Shown: piece by piece, positions 24,920-34,293 of the stretch | How positions within the stretch are numbered: the stretch's first letter is position 1 | Layout: every line of letters starts with the position of its first letter | Source of the DNA: Rhodococcus rhodnii NBRC 100604 | GTDB lineage: Bacteria; Actinomycetota; Actinomycetes; Mycobacteriales; Mycobacteriaceae | Length of the DNA: 64,000 nucleotides | Assembly (NCBI RefSeq): GCF_001894925.1 | Contig: NZ_BCXD01000001.1 | Span: 1 to 64,000 of the forward strand | Direction: 5' to 3' | Position numbers and translations under genes: made by a program | Notes under the pieces: model-generated | What the model was told of the DNA's origin: nothing | Seen by the model: only the letters and a program-made list of their open reading frames with translations | Databases searched by the model: none

Positions 24920-26710
24920 CTACCGCTTGCGTCCCGCGACGTCGTCGGCGTACCCGTCGTACCACTCGCGGTACCCCTCGTCGCCGTCGCCGAGGACGCG
25001 CACCGTCTGCTGATCGTCGCCGCCGAGCTCGTACCCCTCCTTGCGGAGTTCGACCTTCTTGCTCTTGAACGTCGACGTCGCCTCGAGCGACTCGACGACG
25101 CGCACGAACAGCGGAACCGCGTAGGACGGGAGCCGGTCGCCGAGGAAGTCGGCGAGATGCTTGCCGTCGAACTCGTGGCCGTCGCGCAGGGTCACGGCGG
25201 CCATCCCGGCACGCCCGTCGGTACCCGGGATCTCGACGCCGTAGACGACGGCCTCCTCGATCGCGGGGTGTGCGCCGACGGCACCCTCGACCTCGGTCGT
25301 CGCGACGTTCTCGCCCTTCCAGCGGAAGGTGTCGCCGAGCCGGTCGACGAACGCGACGTGGAACCAGCCCTGCCGCCGCACGAGATCGCCCGTGTCGAAC
25401 CAGCAGTCGCCGCCCTTGAAGGCGTCGCGGACGAGCTTGTCGTCCGTGGCCTTGCGGTCGGTGTAGCCGTCGAAGGGCGCGCGGTCGGTGACCTTGGACA
25501 GCAGCAGTCCCACCTCGCCACGGCCCACCTTGCGCAACCGGCCGTCCGAGTGCCGCTTCGGCTCACCGCTCTCGTCGTCGTACTCGACGACGGCGTGCGG
25601 CAGCGGGCAGAGCCCGGCGGTGCGGTCGATGTCGAAGGCGTTGACGAAGGCGATGTTGCACTCGCTCGCACCGTAGAACTCGGCGACGCGGTCGATCGCG
25701 AAGCGGTCGACGAACTCGTGCCAGATCTCGGCGCGCAGCCCGTTGCCCACCATCAGCCGGACCGGATTGTCGGCGTCGTCGGGGCGCTCGGGCTGATTGA
25801 GCAGGTAGCGGCACAGCTCGCCGATGTAGGTGAAGCCCGTCGCGCCGTTGCGGCGCACGTCGTCCCAGAAGCGCGACGCGGAGAACTGCCGGCCGATCGC
25901 GATCGCGGCGCCCGAGGAGAGCACCGACGACAACGTCACCGTGAGGGCGTTGTTGTGATAGAGCGGCAGCGAGCAGTAGAGGACGTCGTCACGGCGCAAC
26001 CGGACACCGAGCGCGCCGAGCCCGGACATCGACTTGAGCCACCGGAAGTGCGTCATCAGGCTCGCCTTGGGCATGCCCGTCGTCCCCGATGTGAAGATGT
26101 GGAACGCGCGTTCCTTCGCCTGGATCGTCGCGGTGACCGCGGGATCGCCGGCGTCCTGCTTCGCGGCGAGGTCGTCGAGGTCGTCGAGCGAGATCGCGCC
26201 GGCCGGCTCGGACTTCAGCGATGCCGTGGCCTCGCGGCAGTCGTCGGCGACGACGACAACGCGTGCGTCGAGCAACGAGAGGCTGTGCGCGAGGACGTCG
26301 CCGCGCTGGTTGTGGTTGAGCATGCCCGCCGACGCGCCGAGCTTGACCGCCGCGAGCGCGAGCAGGAGCGTCTCGGGGCAGTTCTTCGCGAGGATCCCGA
26401 CGACGTCTCCCCTGCCGACGCCGAGGTCCTCGAAGGCGTGCGCGTAGCGGTTGACGCGATCGTTCGCGTCACCGTAGGTGAGGGTGTCGCCCTCGAACAC
26501 GATGAACGGGCGCTCCGGACGGGAGGCCGCGACCCGCTGGAAGATGTGCCCGATCGACTCGCGCGCAGTGGGTTTGCGCAGCAGCAGGCCGACGCCGCCG
26601 CGTGCCATCGCGGGAAGGTCTGGCGCCATCGCGGGCAGGTGGGTGACGAGATCGCCTATCCCCACAGTCCGTCGAGCGTGCGTCTGCGATTCCGACCGGT
26701 CCGAGCCCAA
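24920..26710 (-). CDS. fadD6: Long-chain fatty acyl-CoA synthetase FadD6
   Basis: A 596-residue ANL-superfamily enzyme of the FATP/FadD6 branch. The AMP-binding P-loop TSGTTGMPK is at 207-215, then YCSLPLYHNNA, FYGASECNIAFVN, and DTGDLVRRQGWFHVAFVDRLGDTFRWKGENVATTEVE. It activates or imports long-chain fatty acids. TTG 26710 is set by GGAGG seven bases upstream. An operator-like palindrome sits in the 73-base upstream gap. Order with folP2 and gpgS is conserved in mycobacteria. Confidence 0.93.
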   Translation of the reverse strand: MGSDRSESQTHARRTVGIGDLVTHLPAMAPDLPAMARGGVGLLLRKPTARESIGHIFQRVAASRPERPFIVFEGDTLTYGDANDRVNRYAHAFEDLGVGRGDVVGILAKNCPETLLLALAAVKLGASAGMLNHNQRGDVLAHSLSLLDARVVVVADDCREATASLKSEPAGAISLDDLDDLAAKQDAGDPAVTATIQAKERAFHIFTSGTTGMPKASLMTHFRWLKSMSGLGALGVRLRRDDVLYCSLPLYHNNALTVTLSSVLSSGAAIAIGRQFSASRFWDDVRRNGATGFTYIGELCRYLLNQPERPDDADNPVRLMVGNGLRAEIWHEFVDRFAIDRVAEFYGASECNIAFVNAFDIDRTAGLCPLPHAVVEYDDESGEPKRHSDGRLRKVGRGEVGLLLSKVTDRAPFDGYTDRKATDDKLVRDAFKGGDCWFDTGDLVRRQGWFHVAFVDRLGDTFRWKGENVATTEVEGAVGAHPAIEEAVVYGVEIPGTDGRAGMAAVTLRDGHEFDGKHLADFLGDRLPSYAVPLFVRVVESLEATSTFKSKKVELRKEGYELGGDDQQTVRVLGDGDEGYREWYDGYADDVAGRKR

Positions 26711-26733
26711 TGTGGCACCTCCGTGGAGTATGA

Positions 26734-26771
26734 GTTACGACACCTTACTTCAGAGTAACTTGAATCGTAAC
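26734..26771. promoter_or_regulatory. Nested palindromes upstream of fadD6 (TetR-type operator candidate)
   Basis: TTACT-TCAG-AGTAA (26745-26758) is a perfect inverted repeat. GTTACGA (26734-26740) and TCGTAAC (26765-26771) form an outer pair centred one base away. The local AT content is much above average. TetR-family fatty-acid regulators commonly bind such sites; the actual regulator is unknown. Confidence 0.5.
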
Positions 26772-26783
26772 CCAGGTGGGATG

Positions 26784-27350
26784 TCACAACGACGCGGGCT
26801 CGGCCCCGTCCCGCGCGCACGCCGCGAGCGCCGCCTCGACGTCCGTGACGACGACGAGCCGGTCCAGCGCACGCTGCGAGACGAACCCCACCGGCATCGC
26901 GGTGAGCCAGTCCAGCAGACCGCGATAGTGCCCCACCGGGTCGAGCAGTACGACGGGTTTCGCGTGCATTCCGAGGTACCCGGCCGTCCACGTCTCGAAG
27001 AGCTCCTCGAGCGTGCCGACGCCACCGGGCAGCGTCACGAACGCGTCCGCACGATCCTCCATGATCCGTTTGCGTTCGCGCATCGTCGGTGTCACGACGA
27101 GTTCGTCCGCGGCGACGTCGGCGACCTCGCGGTCCACGAGCGCCTCCGGGATGACGCCGACCGTGCGGCCGCCCGTCTCACGGGCACCGCGCGCGAGCGC
27201 GCCCATCATCGACACGTGCCCACCGCCCGAGACGACGGTCCAGCCGCGCTGCGCGATCGCCGTTCCGAGCGCGTGCGCCAGACCCAGGTACTGCGCGTCG
27301 ACCGGGCCGGACGCGCAGTAGACGCACACCGCGAACCCGGACGCGCTCAC
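26784..27350 (-). CDS. LOG-family protein (cytokinin riboside monophosphate phosphoribohydrolase-like), first copy
   Basis: A 188-residue protein of the LOG/TIGR00730 family. SGGGHVSMMGALARGA and the catalytic-site motif PGGVGTLEELFETWT are present, preceded by RKRIMEDRADAFVTL. LOG enzymes hydrolyse nucleoside monophosphates at the N-glycosidic bond; M. tuberculosis Rv1205 of this family makes cytokinins. GTG 27350 is chosen for the GGAGG seven bases upstream and overlaps the stop of the second LOG gene (GTGA). Confidence 0.88.
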   Translation of the reverse strand: MSASGFAVCVYCASGPVDAQYLGLAHALGTAIAQRGWTVVSGGGHVSMMGALARGARETGGRTVGVIPEALVDREVADVAADELVVTPTMRERKRIMEDRADAFVTLPGGVGTLEELFETWTAGYLGMHAKPVVLLDPVGHYRGLLDWLTAMPVGFVSQRALDRLVVVTDVEAALAACARDGAEPASL

Positions 27351-28177
27351 CACGAGTCCTCCGTCCCGACGAGTTCGCTCTCGTCGATGCCCTGCTGCGA
27401 GCGCTCGACGATCGCCACGACCTCCGCGACCGAATCCGTCACGTGCAGCAGATCGACGTCGGCGGCCGAGATCATTCCGGCGGGCCCGACGGTCGACCGG
27501 ATCCACTCGACGAGCCCGCCCCAGTACTCGGTGCCGAACAGCACGATCGGGAAGCGCGTGATCTTGCGCGTCTGGACGAGGGTCAGTGCCTCGAACAGTT
27601 CGTCGAGCGTCCCGAATCCGCCCGGCAGGCACACGAACGCCTGCGAGTACTTCACGAACATCGTCTTGCGCGCGAAGAAGTAGCGGAAGTTGATGCCGAG
27701 GCCGACCCACTCGTTGAGCCGCTGCTCGAACGGCAACTCGATACCGAGCCCGATCGAGTAGCCGCCCGCCTCGCTCGCCCCGCGATTCGCTGCCTCCATG
27801 ACGCCGGGGCCGCCCCCGGTGATCACCGCATAGCCCGCCTCGGCGAGCCGACGGCCCAGCTCGCGGCCGTGTTCGTACTCCGGGGTGCCCGCCGCGGTGC
27901 GCGCCGATCCGAACACGCTCACCGCGCGCGGAACTCCCGCGAGCGCGCCGAAACCCTCCACGAACTCCGCCTGGATCCGCAGCACGCGCCACGGGTCCGT
28001 GTGCACCCAGTCGCTCGGGCCGCGGCTGTCGAGCAGGCGCTGGTCGGTCGTGCTCGCGTCCCGGCGGTCGCCGCGCAACTGCACGGGCCCGCGGAACCGC
28101 ACTCCGGCCGGTGTCGCTGCAGCCGGGCGCGTGTCGCGCGCGTCGTCGCCGGCCCCACTGCCGCCAGGTGTTCGCAT
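27347..28177 (-). CDS. LOG-family protein, longer second copy
   Basis: A 276-residue paralogue with an N-terminal extension of about 80 residues (RFRGPVQLRGD, LLDSRGPSDWVHTDPWRVLRIQ). It has the LOG signature GGGPGVMEAANRGASEAGG and LPGGFGTLDELFEALTLVQTRKI. The extension is typical of the type-II, larger LOG-like proteins, whose substrate is less certain. ATG 28177 has TAGCCT six bases upstream. It forms a coupled pair with the shorter LOG gene. Confidence 0.88.
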   Translation of the reverse strand: MRTPGGSGAGDDARDTRPAAATPAGVRFRGPVQLRGDRRDASTTDQRLLDSRGPSDWVHTDPWRVLRIQAEFVEGFGALAGVPRAVSVFGSARTAAGTPEYEHGRELGRRLAEAGYAVITGGGPGVMEAANRGASEAGGYSIGLGIELPFEQRLNEWVGLGINFRYFFARKTMFVKYSQAFVCLPGGFGTLDELFEALTLVQTRKITRFPIVLFGTEYWGGLVEWIRSTVGPAGMISAADVDLLHVTDSVAEVVAIVERSQQGIDESELVGTEDSW

Positions 28178-28183
28178 GCGACA

Positions 28184-28189
28184 AGGCTA
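28184..28189 (-). promoter_or_regulatory. -10 box of a leaderless promoter for the LOG pair
   Basis: Reverse-strand TAGCCT is six bases before ATG 28177 and shares bases with the dapE TAG stop. Confidence 0.5.
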
Positions 28190-29260
28190 GTGCGCCGAGA
28201 GGTATCCGCGGAGAACCGCCGCGACGTCGCGGATCTGCTCGACGGGGACGTGTTCGTCGCGCTTGTGCGCGAGATTCGGATCGCCGGGCCCGAAGTTCAC
28301 GGCAGGGATTCCGCGTGCCGCGAATCGCGACACGTCCGTCCAGCCGTACTTGGCGCGGACGTTGCCGCCCGCGGCCGACACGAGCGACGCCGCGGCCGGG
28401 TGGGCGAGGCCGGGCATCGCGCCCGGCGACAGATCGGTGAGCTCGATCGACACCGGCAGCCCGCCCAGGACGTCGCGGACGTGCGCGATCGCGTCGTCGG
28501 TCGAGCGGTCGGGGGCGAACCGGAAGTTCACGTCCACCTCGGCCTCGTCGGGCACGACGTTGCCGGCGACCCCACCCGAGATCCGCACGGCCGACAGCCC
28601 TTCGCAATACTCGAGCCCGTCGATCTCGACGCGGCGGGGGTCGTACCGCGCCAGCCGCTCGAGCACGGCGCCGAGCCCATGGATCGCGTTGTCGCCCAGC
28701 CACGATCGCGCCGAGTGCGCACGCATCCCCGTCGTCGTGACCCGCACCCGCAGCGTCCCCTGGCACCCCGCCTCGATCATGCCGCCCGTCGGTTCGCCGA
28801 GGATCGCGACGTCGCCGTCCAGCCACTCGGGCTGCTCGCGCTCGATCCGGCCGAGTCCGTTGAACTCGGCGGCGATCTCCTCGCAGTCGTAGAACACGAG
28901 CGTCAGATCGTGCGCGGGGTTCTCGATCGTCGCGGCGAGATGCAGGAAGACGGCGTCACCCGACTTCATGTCGACGGTCCCGCACCCCCACAGCAGATCG
29001 CCGTCGCGGCGCGACGGGACGTTGTCGGCGATCGGGACGGTGTCGAGATGGCCCGCGAGCACGACGCGCGAGCCGAGCCCACGATTCGTGCGCGCCAGCA
29101 CGGCGGCGCCGTTGCGCACGATCTCGAAGCCGCTCGTCTGCGTCCGCAGGGCGTCCTCGACTGCGTCCGCGATCGCCGCCTCGTCGTGGGAGACGCTCGG
29201 GATGTCGACGAGCGCCGCCGTGAGATCGACCGGGTCCGCGTGTAGATCCAGAAGGCTCAT
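28187..29260 (-). CDS. dapE: Succinyl-diaminopimelate desuccinylase DapE
   Basis: A 357-residue M20 metallopeptidase. It removes succinate from N-succinyl-LL-diaminopimelate in lysine and peptidoglycan precursor synthesis. Zinc-site residues are visible: His71 and Asp73 in AGHLDTVP, Asp97 in [13 protein letters not shown], Glu127/Glu128 in [13 protein letters not shown], and a distal His in [13 protein letters not shown] 29260 has TACCCT six bases upstream. It is divergent from dapD. Confidence 0.94.
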   Translation of the reverse strand: MSLLDLHADPVDLTAALVDIPSVSHDEAAIADAVEDALRTQTSGFEIVRNGAAVLARTNRGLGSRVVLAGHLDTVPIADNVPSRRDGDLLWGCGTVDMKSGDAVFLHLAATIENPAHDLTLVFYDCEEIAAEFNGLGRIEREQPEWLDGDVAILGEPTGGMIEAGCQGTLRVRVTTTGMRAHSARSWLGDNAIHGLGAVLERLARYDPRRVEIDGLEYCEGLSAVRISGGVAGNVVPDEAEVDVNFRFAPDRSTDDAIAHVRDVLGGLPVSIELTDLSPGAMPGLAHPAAASLVSAAGGNVRAKYGWTDVSRFAARGIPAVNFGPGDPNLAHKRDEHVPVEQIRDVAAVLRGYLSAH

Positions 29261-29266
29261 TCCCCC

Positions 29267-29272
29267 AGGGTA
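29267..29272 (-). promoter_or_regulatory. -10 box of a leaderless promoter for dapE
   Basis: Reverse-strand TACCCT is six bases before ATG 29260. A GGGGGA stretch between box and ATG could alternatively act as a binding site. Confidence 0.45.
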
Positions 29273-29373
29273 TTGCCTGCCGGTGCCCGTGAGCACCGCA
29301 CGTCGAACAGCCGGGGTCGTGTGCGCCGCGACCGGCGTCGCAATCCCCGCACCGACGACCCATGCGCACCCGC

Positions 29374-29379
29374 TAACCT
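29374..29379 (+). promoter_or_regulatory. -10 box of a leaderless promoter for dapD
   Basis: TAACCT is six bases before GTG 29386 with no ribosome binding site. Confidence 0.6.
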
Positions 29380-29385
29380 GAGTCG

Positions 29386-30384
29386 GTGACCAACGAGAAC
29401 GATGCGAGCACCGCACAGCAGAGCGCGGACACGCCGACGCGGGGCGCCGTGGGCGTCGGACTGGCGAACATCACCGACGGTGGCGTCGTCCTGGACACCT
29501 GGTACCCGTCGCCCACGCTGGGTGACGTCGAGGAATCCGGCTCGAAGGTCCTCGAAGGCGCCGACATCCCGATCGACCTCGCGCTCGCGGCCGGCCCGGA
29601 CGAAGCGCGCGAGGTGACGCTCACCGTCGTCCGCACCTCGATCGCCGACCTCTCCGCGCCGCCCACCGACGCACACGACGTCTACCTGCGGCTCCATCTG
29701 CTCTCGCACCGCCTCGTCGCACCCCACGAGGTCAACCTCGACGGGCAGTTCGGTCTGCTCGCGAACGTCGTCTGGACGAACTACGGCCCGTGCGCCGTCG
29801 ACACCTTCGAGAAGGTCCGGTCGCGGCTGCGCGCGAAGGGCGTCGTCACGGTCTTCGGCGTCGACAAGTTCCCCCGCATGGTCGACTACGTCGTGCCGTC
29901 GGGCGTGCGTATCGCCGACGCCGATCGCGTCCGCCTCGGTGCGCACCTCGCGTCCGGCACCACCGTCATGCACGAGGGATTCGTCAACTTCAACGCCGGA
30001 ACGCTCGGCAGTTCGATGGTCGAGGGCCGCATCTCCGCGGGCGTCGTCGTCGGCGACGGCACCGACATCGGTGGCGGCGCGTCGATCATGGGCACGCTCT
30101 CGGGCGGCGGCAAGGAAGTCATCGCGATCGGCGAGCGCTGCCTGCTCGGCGCCAACGCGGGGCTCGGCATCTCGCTCGGCGACGACTGCGTCGTCGAGGC
30201 CGGCGTCTACATCACGGCGGGCACGAAGGTGACCGGCCCGGACGGCACCGTCGTCAAGGCCCGTGATCTCAGCGGCAAGTCCAATCTGCTGTTCCGTCGC
30301 AACTCCGTCTCCGGCGCGGTCGAGGTCGTGCCGTGGAAGGCCGGGGGCGTCGAGCTCAACGCTGCACTGCACGCGAACGACTGA
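29386..30384 (+). CDS. dapD: Tetrahydrodipicolinate N-succinyltransferase DapD
   Basis: A 332-residue enzyme using succinyl-CoA to succinylate tetrahydrodipicolinate, two steps before DapE. The N-terminal domain includes [15 protein letters not shown]. The left-handed beta-helix runs from about 165 to 290 ([75 protein letters not shown]). It ends in [16 protein letters not shown]. The actinobacterial [20 protein letters not shown] stretch is intact. Confidence 0.95.
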   Translation: MTNENDASTAQQSADTPTRGAVGVGLANITDGGVVLDTWYPSPTLGDVEESGSKVLEGADIPIDLALAAGPDEAREVTLTVVRTSIADLSAPPTDAHDVYLRLHLLSHRLVAPHEVNLDGQFGLLANVVWTNYGPCAVDTFEKVRSRLRAKGVVTVFGVDKFPRMVDYVVPSGVRIADADRVRLGAHLASGTTVMHEGFVNFNAGTLGSSMVEGRISAGVVVGDGTDIGGGASIMGTLSGGGKEVIAIGERCLLGANAGLGISLGDDCVVEAGVYITAGTKVTGPDGTVVKARDLSGKSNLLFRRNSVSGAVEVVPWKAGGVELNAALHAND

Positions 30385-30392
30385 CCGCCCCC

Positions 30393-31790
30393 GTGAGCGA
30401 CCCCTCTACTTCCGATTCAGGCGCACCCGGCACGGGAACCGCGCCCGGCAGCGACGCACTCGGCCGCGGCCTCAAGGTCCGTCATCTCACGATGATGGGC
30501 CTCGGTTCGGCGATCGGTGCCGGGCTCTTCCTCGGCACCGGCGTCGGCATCGCGACGGCCGGTCCGGCCGTCCTGCTGTCGTACGTGCTCGCCGGCCTCG
30601 CCGTCGTCTTCATCATGCGGATGCTCGGCGAGATGGGCTCGGCGTTGCCGTCGACCGGCTCGTTCGCCGAGTACGCCCGCCTCGGCGTCGGTAACTGGGC
30701 CGGCTTCGTCGTCGGCTGGCTCTACTGGTTCATGCTCGTCATGGTCCTGGGCGCCGAGATCACCGGCGCGTCCGCCATCGTCAGCAATTGGCTTCCCGAC
30801 GTCCCCCAGTGGGTCGCTGCACTCGTGTTCGTCAGCTTCTTCGCGGTGGTGAACCTCGCCCGCGTCGCGAACTTCGGCGAGTTCGAATTCTGGTTCGCCG
30901 CGATCAAGGTCGCGGTCATCATCGGCTTCATCCTGCTCGGCGCCCTGCTGGTCTTCGGGCTGCTGCCGAACACCGAGCCCGTCGGGTTCACGAACCTCCT
31001 CGGCGACGGCGGCTTCATGCCGAACGGATTCGCGGGCGTCGCGGCGGGCCTGCTCGTCGTCGCGTTCGCGTTCGGCGGCATCGAGATCGTGACGATCGCG
31101 GCCGCGGAGTCGCACGATCCCCGTCGCGCGATCGCCACGGCCGTCCGCAGCGTCGTGTGGCGCATCGGCGTGTTCTACCTGGGCTCGGTCCTCATCATGG
31201 TGCTCGTGCTGCCGTGGGAGGGCGCGGACGAGGGCAACGGCCCGTTCGTCGCGGTCCTCGAACGCGCGAACCTACCGGGTGTCGCGGGCTTCATGGAGCT
31301 CGTCGTCGTCATCGCGCTGCTGTCGGCGTTCAACGCCAACATCTACGCGACGTCGCGCATGGCGTTCTCGCTGTCGCGCCGCGGCGACGGACCGAAGATC
31401 ATGACGCAGCTCTCGCGCAGCGGCGTCCCGCGCAACGCGGTGCTGCTGTCGGTGTTCTTCGGGTTCGTCAGCGTCCTGCTCAACTGGTGGCTGCCCGATC
31501 AGCTGCTCGGGATTCTGCTCAACGCGGTCGGTGCCGCGCTGCTCGTGGTGTGGACGTTCATCATCGTCTCGCACATCCGGTTGCGGCCGCGCCTCGAACG
31601 CGAGGGCGCACTACGGGTGAAGATGTGGCTGTTCCCGTGGCTGAGCTACCTGACGCTCGCGATGCTCGCGGCGTTCGTCGTCCTCATGATGTTCGATACG
31701 ACGGCGCGCCAGCAGCTCATCGCGACCGCGGGCCTGTGTGTTCTGCTCGGCGCGATCTACGTCGTCCGGAGGCGGCTCCGCCGCTCGTGA
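30393..31790 (+). CDS. Amino-acid permease (APC superfamily)
   Basis: A 465-residue integral membrane protein with about 12 helices. The GABA/ProY-type N-terminus LKVRHLTMMGLGSAIGAGLFLGTGVGIATAGPAV and AFAFGGIEIVTIAAAES define the amino-acid transporter family. NANIYATSRMAFSLSRRGDGPK is the conserved loop. The substrate is not assignable. GTG 30393 is nine bases after the dapD stop, so dapD and this gene are probably cotranscribed. Its stop codon lies inside a palindromic repeat. Confidence 0.9.
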   Translation: MSDPSTSDSGAPGTGTAPGSDALGRGLKVRHLTMMGLGSAIGAGLFLGTGVGIATAGPAVLLSYVLAGLAVVFIMRMLGEMGSALPSTGSFAEYARLGVGNWAGFVVGWLYWFMLVMVLGAEITGASAIVSNWLPDVPQWVAALVFVSFFAVVNLARVANFGEFEFWFAAIKVAVIIGFILLGALLVFGLLPNTEPVGFTNLLGDGGFMPNGFAGVAAGLLVVAFAFGGIEIVTIAAAESHDPRRAIATAVRSVVWRIGVFYLGSVLIMVLVLPWEGADEGNGPFVAVLERANLPGVAGFMELVVVIALLSAFNANIYATSRMAFSLSRRGDGPKIMTQLSRSGVPRNAVLLSVFFGFVSVLLNWWLPDQLLGILLNAVGAALLVVWTFIIVSHIRLRPRLEREGALRVKMWLFPWLSYLTLAMLAAFVVLMMFDTTARQQLIATAGLCVLLGAIYVVRRRLRRS

Positions 31791-31832
31791 GTGACCTTCC
31801 CGGCCTCTGGACCGGAAACTCGCTCACGAGCG
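31782..31832. terminator. Dispersed palindrome, copy A, between permease and oxidoreductase genes
   Basis: CGCTCGTGAGTG (31782-31793) pairs with CGCTCACGAGCG (31821-31832) at 11 of 12 positions, with a further GG...CC pairing inside. It supplies the TCG-TGA end of both convergent genes. Almost the same element recurs at 44018-44069. It is likely a bidirectional terminator. Confidence 0.7.
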
Positions 31833-32849
31833 CGCAGCGCCCACCTCCACGACGAGCTTGCCGAAGTTCGTTCCCTCCAGCAGCCCGATGAAGGCCTCGG
31901 GCGCCGAGGTCAGCCCGTCGACGACGTGCTCGCGGTAACGCACCGTCCCGTCGCGAACCCACGCGCGCATCTCTGCCAGGAACTGCGGATACAGCTCGTC
32001 GACGAACTCGCGCTGGATGAATCCGCGCACCGTCAGACTCTTGACGAGGACCTGGTTGACGAAACCCGGTAGCCGATCCGGCCCCTCGGGCGCGCTCGTC
32101 GCGTTGTACTGCGCGACGAGCCCGCACACGGGGATCCGCGCGAATTCGTTGAGCAGCGGCAGCACAGCACGCAGCACCGCGCCGCCCACGTTCTCGAAGT
32201 ACACGTCGATGCCGTCCGGGCACGCCTCACGAAGCTGCTCCGCGAAATCGGGTGCGCGGTGGTCGATCGCGGCGTCGAAACCGAACTCGTCGAGCAGCGC
32301 CGCCGTCTTGCGCGGCCCTCCCGCGATCCCGACGGCCCGGGCGCCGCGTGCCTTCGCGATCTGCCCGACCGTCGCGCCGACCGGCCCGGTCGCGGCCGCG
32401 ACGACGAGCGTCTCGCCGGGCCGGGGCTTTCCGATCTTCTCGAGTCCCGCGTACGCCGTGAAGCCGGGCATCCCCAGCACGCCGAGTGCCGTCGAGAGCG
32501 GCGTGTCCGCGTCGAGCTTGCGGACGCCGCGCGCGTCCTCCACCGCGTACTGCTGCCACCCCGAGTACGACAGCACGTGGTCGCCGACGTCGAGCCCGGC
32601 GGCCTTCGACTCGATCACCTCGCCGACGGTGGCGCCGACCATCGTGCCGCCGACCGGAACCGGTTCGGCGTACGACGGCGCGTCGCTCATCCGGCCGCGC
32701 ATGTACGGGTCGAGCGAGAGGTAGCGGATCCGGAGCAGCACCTGCCCCTCCGCAGGGCTCGGGACCGGGTCGGTCTCGAACCGGAAGTCGCCGGTGGTGG
32801 GTGCGCCGTGGGGGCGCGACGCCAGGACGATACGCGTGTTCTCGGTCAT
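31824..32849 (-). CDS. NADP-dependent MDR oxidoreductase (CurA/leukotriene B4 12-hydroxydehydrogenase-like)
   Basis: A 341-residue zinc-independent medium-chain reductase. YLSLDPYMRGRM, GVLGMPGFTAYAGL, VVAAATGPVGATVGQIAKARGARAVGIAGG (NADPH site, about 150-178) and DVYFENVGGAVL mark the YncB/CurA-type enone and prostaglandin reductase subfamily. It probably reduces alpha,beta-unsaturated ketones; the substrate is unknown. ATG 32849 has an AAGGGAG site. It lies 28 bases after fadD36 and is probably cotranscribed with it. Confidence 0.9.
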   Translation of the reverse strand: MTENTRIVLASRPHGAPTTGDFRFETDPVPSPAEGQVLLRIRYLSLDPYMRGRMSDAPSYAEPVPVGGTMVGATVGEVIESKAAGLDVGDHVLSYSGWQQYAVEDARGVRKLDADTPLSTALGVLGMPGFTAYAGLEKIGKPRPGETLVVAAATGPVGATVGQIAKARGARAVGIAGGPRKTAALLDEFGFDAAIDHRAPDFAEQLREACPDGIDVYFENVGGAVLRAVLPLLNEFARIPVCGLVAQYNATSAPEGPDRLPGFVNQVLVKSLTVRGFIQREFVDELYPQFLAEMRAWVRDGTVRYREHVVDGLTSAPEAFIGLLEGTNFGKLVVEVGAARS

Positions 32850-32877
32850 CTCCGGATCTCCCTTCGCGGGCTGCCGG

Positions 32878-34281
32878 TCACGACAGCTGCTTCTTCTGCA
32901 CCTTCCCCATCGCGTTGCGCGGCAACGTGTCGACGTGGCGAATCTCGCGAGGACGCTTGTGGATCGACAGTTCCCGGGCCACGAACGCCTCGAGATCGTC
33001 GGACGGCTCGCCGACGACGAAGGCGACGACCCGCTGGCCGAGGTCGTCGTCGGGCAGTCCGACGACGGCGACCTCGTCGACCGCGGGGTGCGCGAGCAGG
33101 ACGGCTTCGACCTCGCCCGCACCGATCCGGTACCCACCGGACTCGATCAGGTCCGTCGATGCACGCCCGACGATGCGGTGGACGCCGCCCGTGTCGATCG
33201 CCGCGACGTCGCCGGTGCGGAACCAGCCGTCGCCCGTCCACGCGGCCGCCGTGGCGTCGGGCAGATTCAGGTAGCCGTCGAAGAGCATCGGGCCGCGCAC
33301 CTGGAGTTCGCCGATCGACTCGCCGTCGTGCGGCGTCGGTGTGCCGTCCTCGGCCACGATCCGCGTCGTGACGCCGTCGACGGGAAGCCCGACCCATCCG
33401 GGCCTGCGCTCGCCGTCTGCGCGGGTGCTGATGGTGAGCAGCGTTTCGCTCGTGCCGTAGCGCTCGACGGGCGCGTGACCGGTCTGCGCGCGCAGTGCGT
33501 CGAACACCGGAACGGGCAGCGCCGCGCTGCCCGAGACGAGCAGTCGCGCCGAGCTCAACGCGCGTGCGGATTCGGGGTCGGCGACGACGCGGCCCCACAC
33601 CGTCGGCACCCCGAAGTACAGCGACCCTCCCGCAGCCGCGTAGGCGGCGGGAGTGGGACGGCCGGTGTGGACGAACGGGCTGCCCACGCGCAGCGCACCG
33701 AGCAGCCCGGCCACGAGCCCGTGGACGTGGAACAGCGGAAGTCCGTGCACGAGTGTGTCGTTCGGGCTCCACTGCCATGCCGGAACGAGTGCGTCGATTC
33801 CCGCCGCGATGGCGCGGCGCGACAGCACGACGCCCTTCGGCGGTCCGGTCGTGCCCGACGTGTAGAGGACGAACGCCGTGGTGTCGGGCACGGGTTCGCG
33901 GTAGGTGTGCCACGAGCGAGCATGCAGCCGGACGGGCACGACGGGCAGCCCGCCCGTGTGCTCCCCCGCGCCGCCGAGCCACCCCTGCGCGCCCGAGTCG
34001 CGAAGGATGTGGTCGCGTTCGACGGGGCCGGCATCCGGCGGGACGGGGACGACGGCGACACCCGCGATCAGCGCGCCGACGACGGCGAGGACGGTGCTCG
34101 CGGTGGGGGTCGCGAGAACGGCGACCCGCTCGGCGCCCGCGATGCGCTCGGCGACGGCGGTCGCACCACCGACGATGTCGCTGCGCGAGAGCACGTCGTC
34201 GCCGATACGGACGGCGGCGGGATGGTCGTATCCGCCGGCCACGGCAGCGGGGTTCAGCGAGGCGAGCAGCACGCCTTCCAC
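32878..34281 (-). CDS. fadD36: Acyl-CoA synthetase FadD36
   Basis: A 467-residue ANL enzyme. VLLASLNP at the N-terminus, RVAVLATPTASTVLAVVGALIAG, AMP-binding TSGTTGPPKG at 141-150, ERYGTSETLLTISTR, and C-terminal DLIESGGYRIGAGEVEAVLLAHPAVDEVAVVG with the catalytic Lys region RNAMGKVQKKQLS. The short length and N-terminus match FadD36 (Rv1193). It activates a carboxylic acid to its CoA thioester; chain length is unknown. GTG 34281 or a GTG three codons later could start it. Confidence 0.85.
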   Translation of the reverse strand: MEGVLLASLNPAAVAGGYDHPAAVRIGDDVLSRSDIVGGATAVAERIAGAERVAVLATPTASTVLAVVGALIAGVAVVPVPPDAGPVERDHILRDSGAQGWLGGAGEHTGGLPVVPVRLHARSWHTYREPVPDTTAFVLYTSGTTGPPKGVVLSRRAIAAGIDALVPAWQWSPNDTLVHGLPLFHVHGLVAGLLGALRVGSPFVHTGRPTPAAYAAAGGSLYFGVPTVWGRVVADPESARALSSARLLVSGSAALPVPVFDALRAQTGHAPVERYGTSETLLTISTRADGERRPGWVGLPVDGVTTRIVAEDGTPTPHDGESIGELQVRGPMLFDGYLNLPDATAAAWTGDGWFRTGDVAAIDTGGVHRIVGRASTDLIESGGYRIGAGEVEAVLLAHPAVDEVAVVGLPDDDLGQRVVAFVVGEPSDDLEAFVARELSIHKRPREIRHVDTLPRNAMGKVQKKQLS

Positions 34282-34293
34282 TCTGTCACACCG

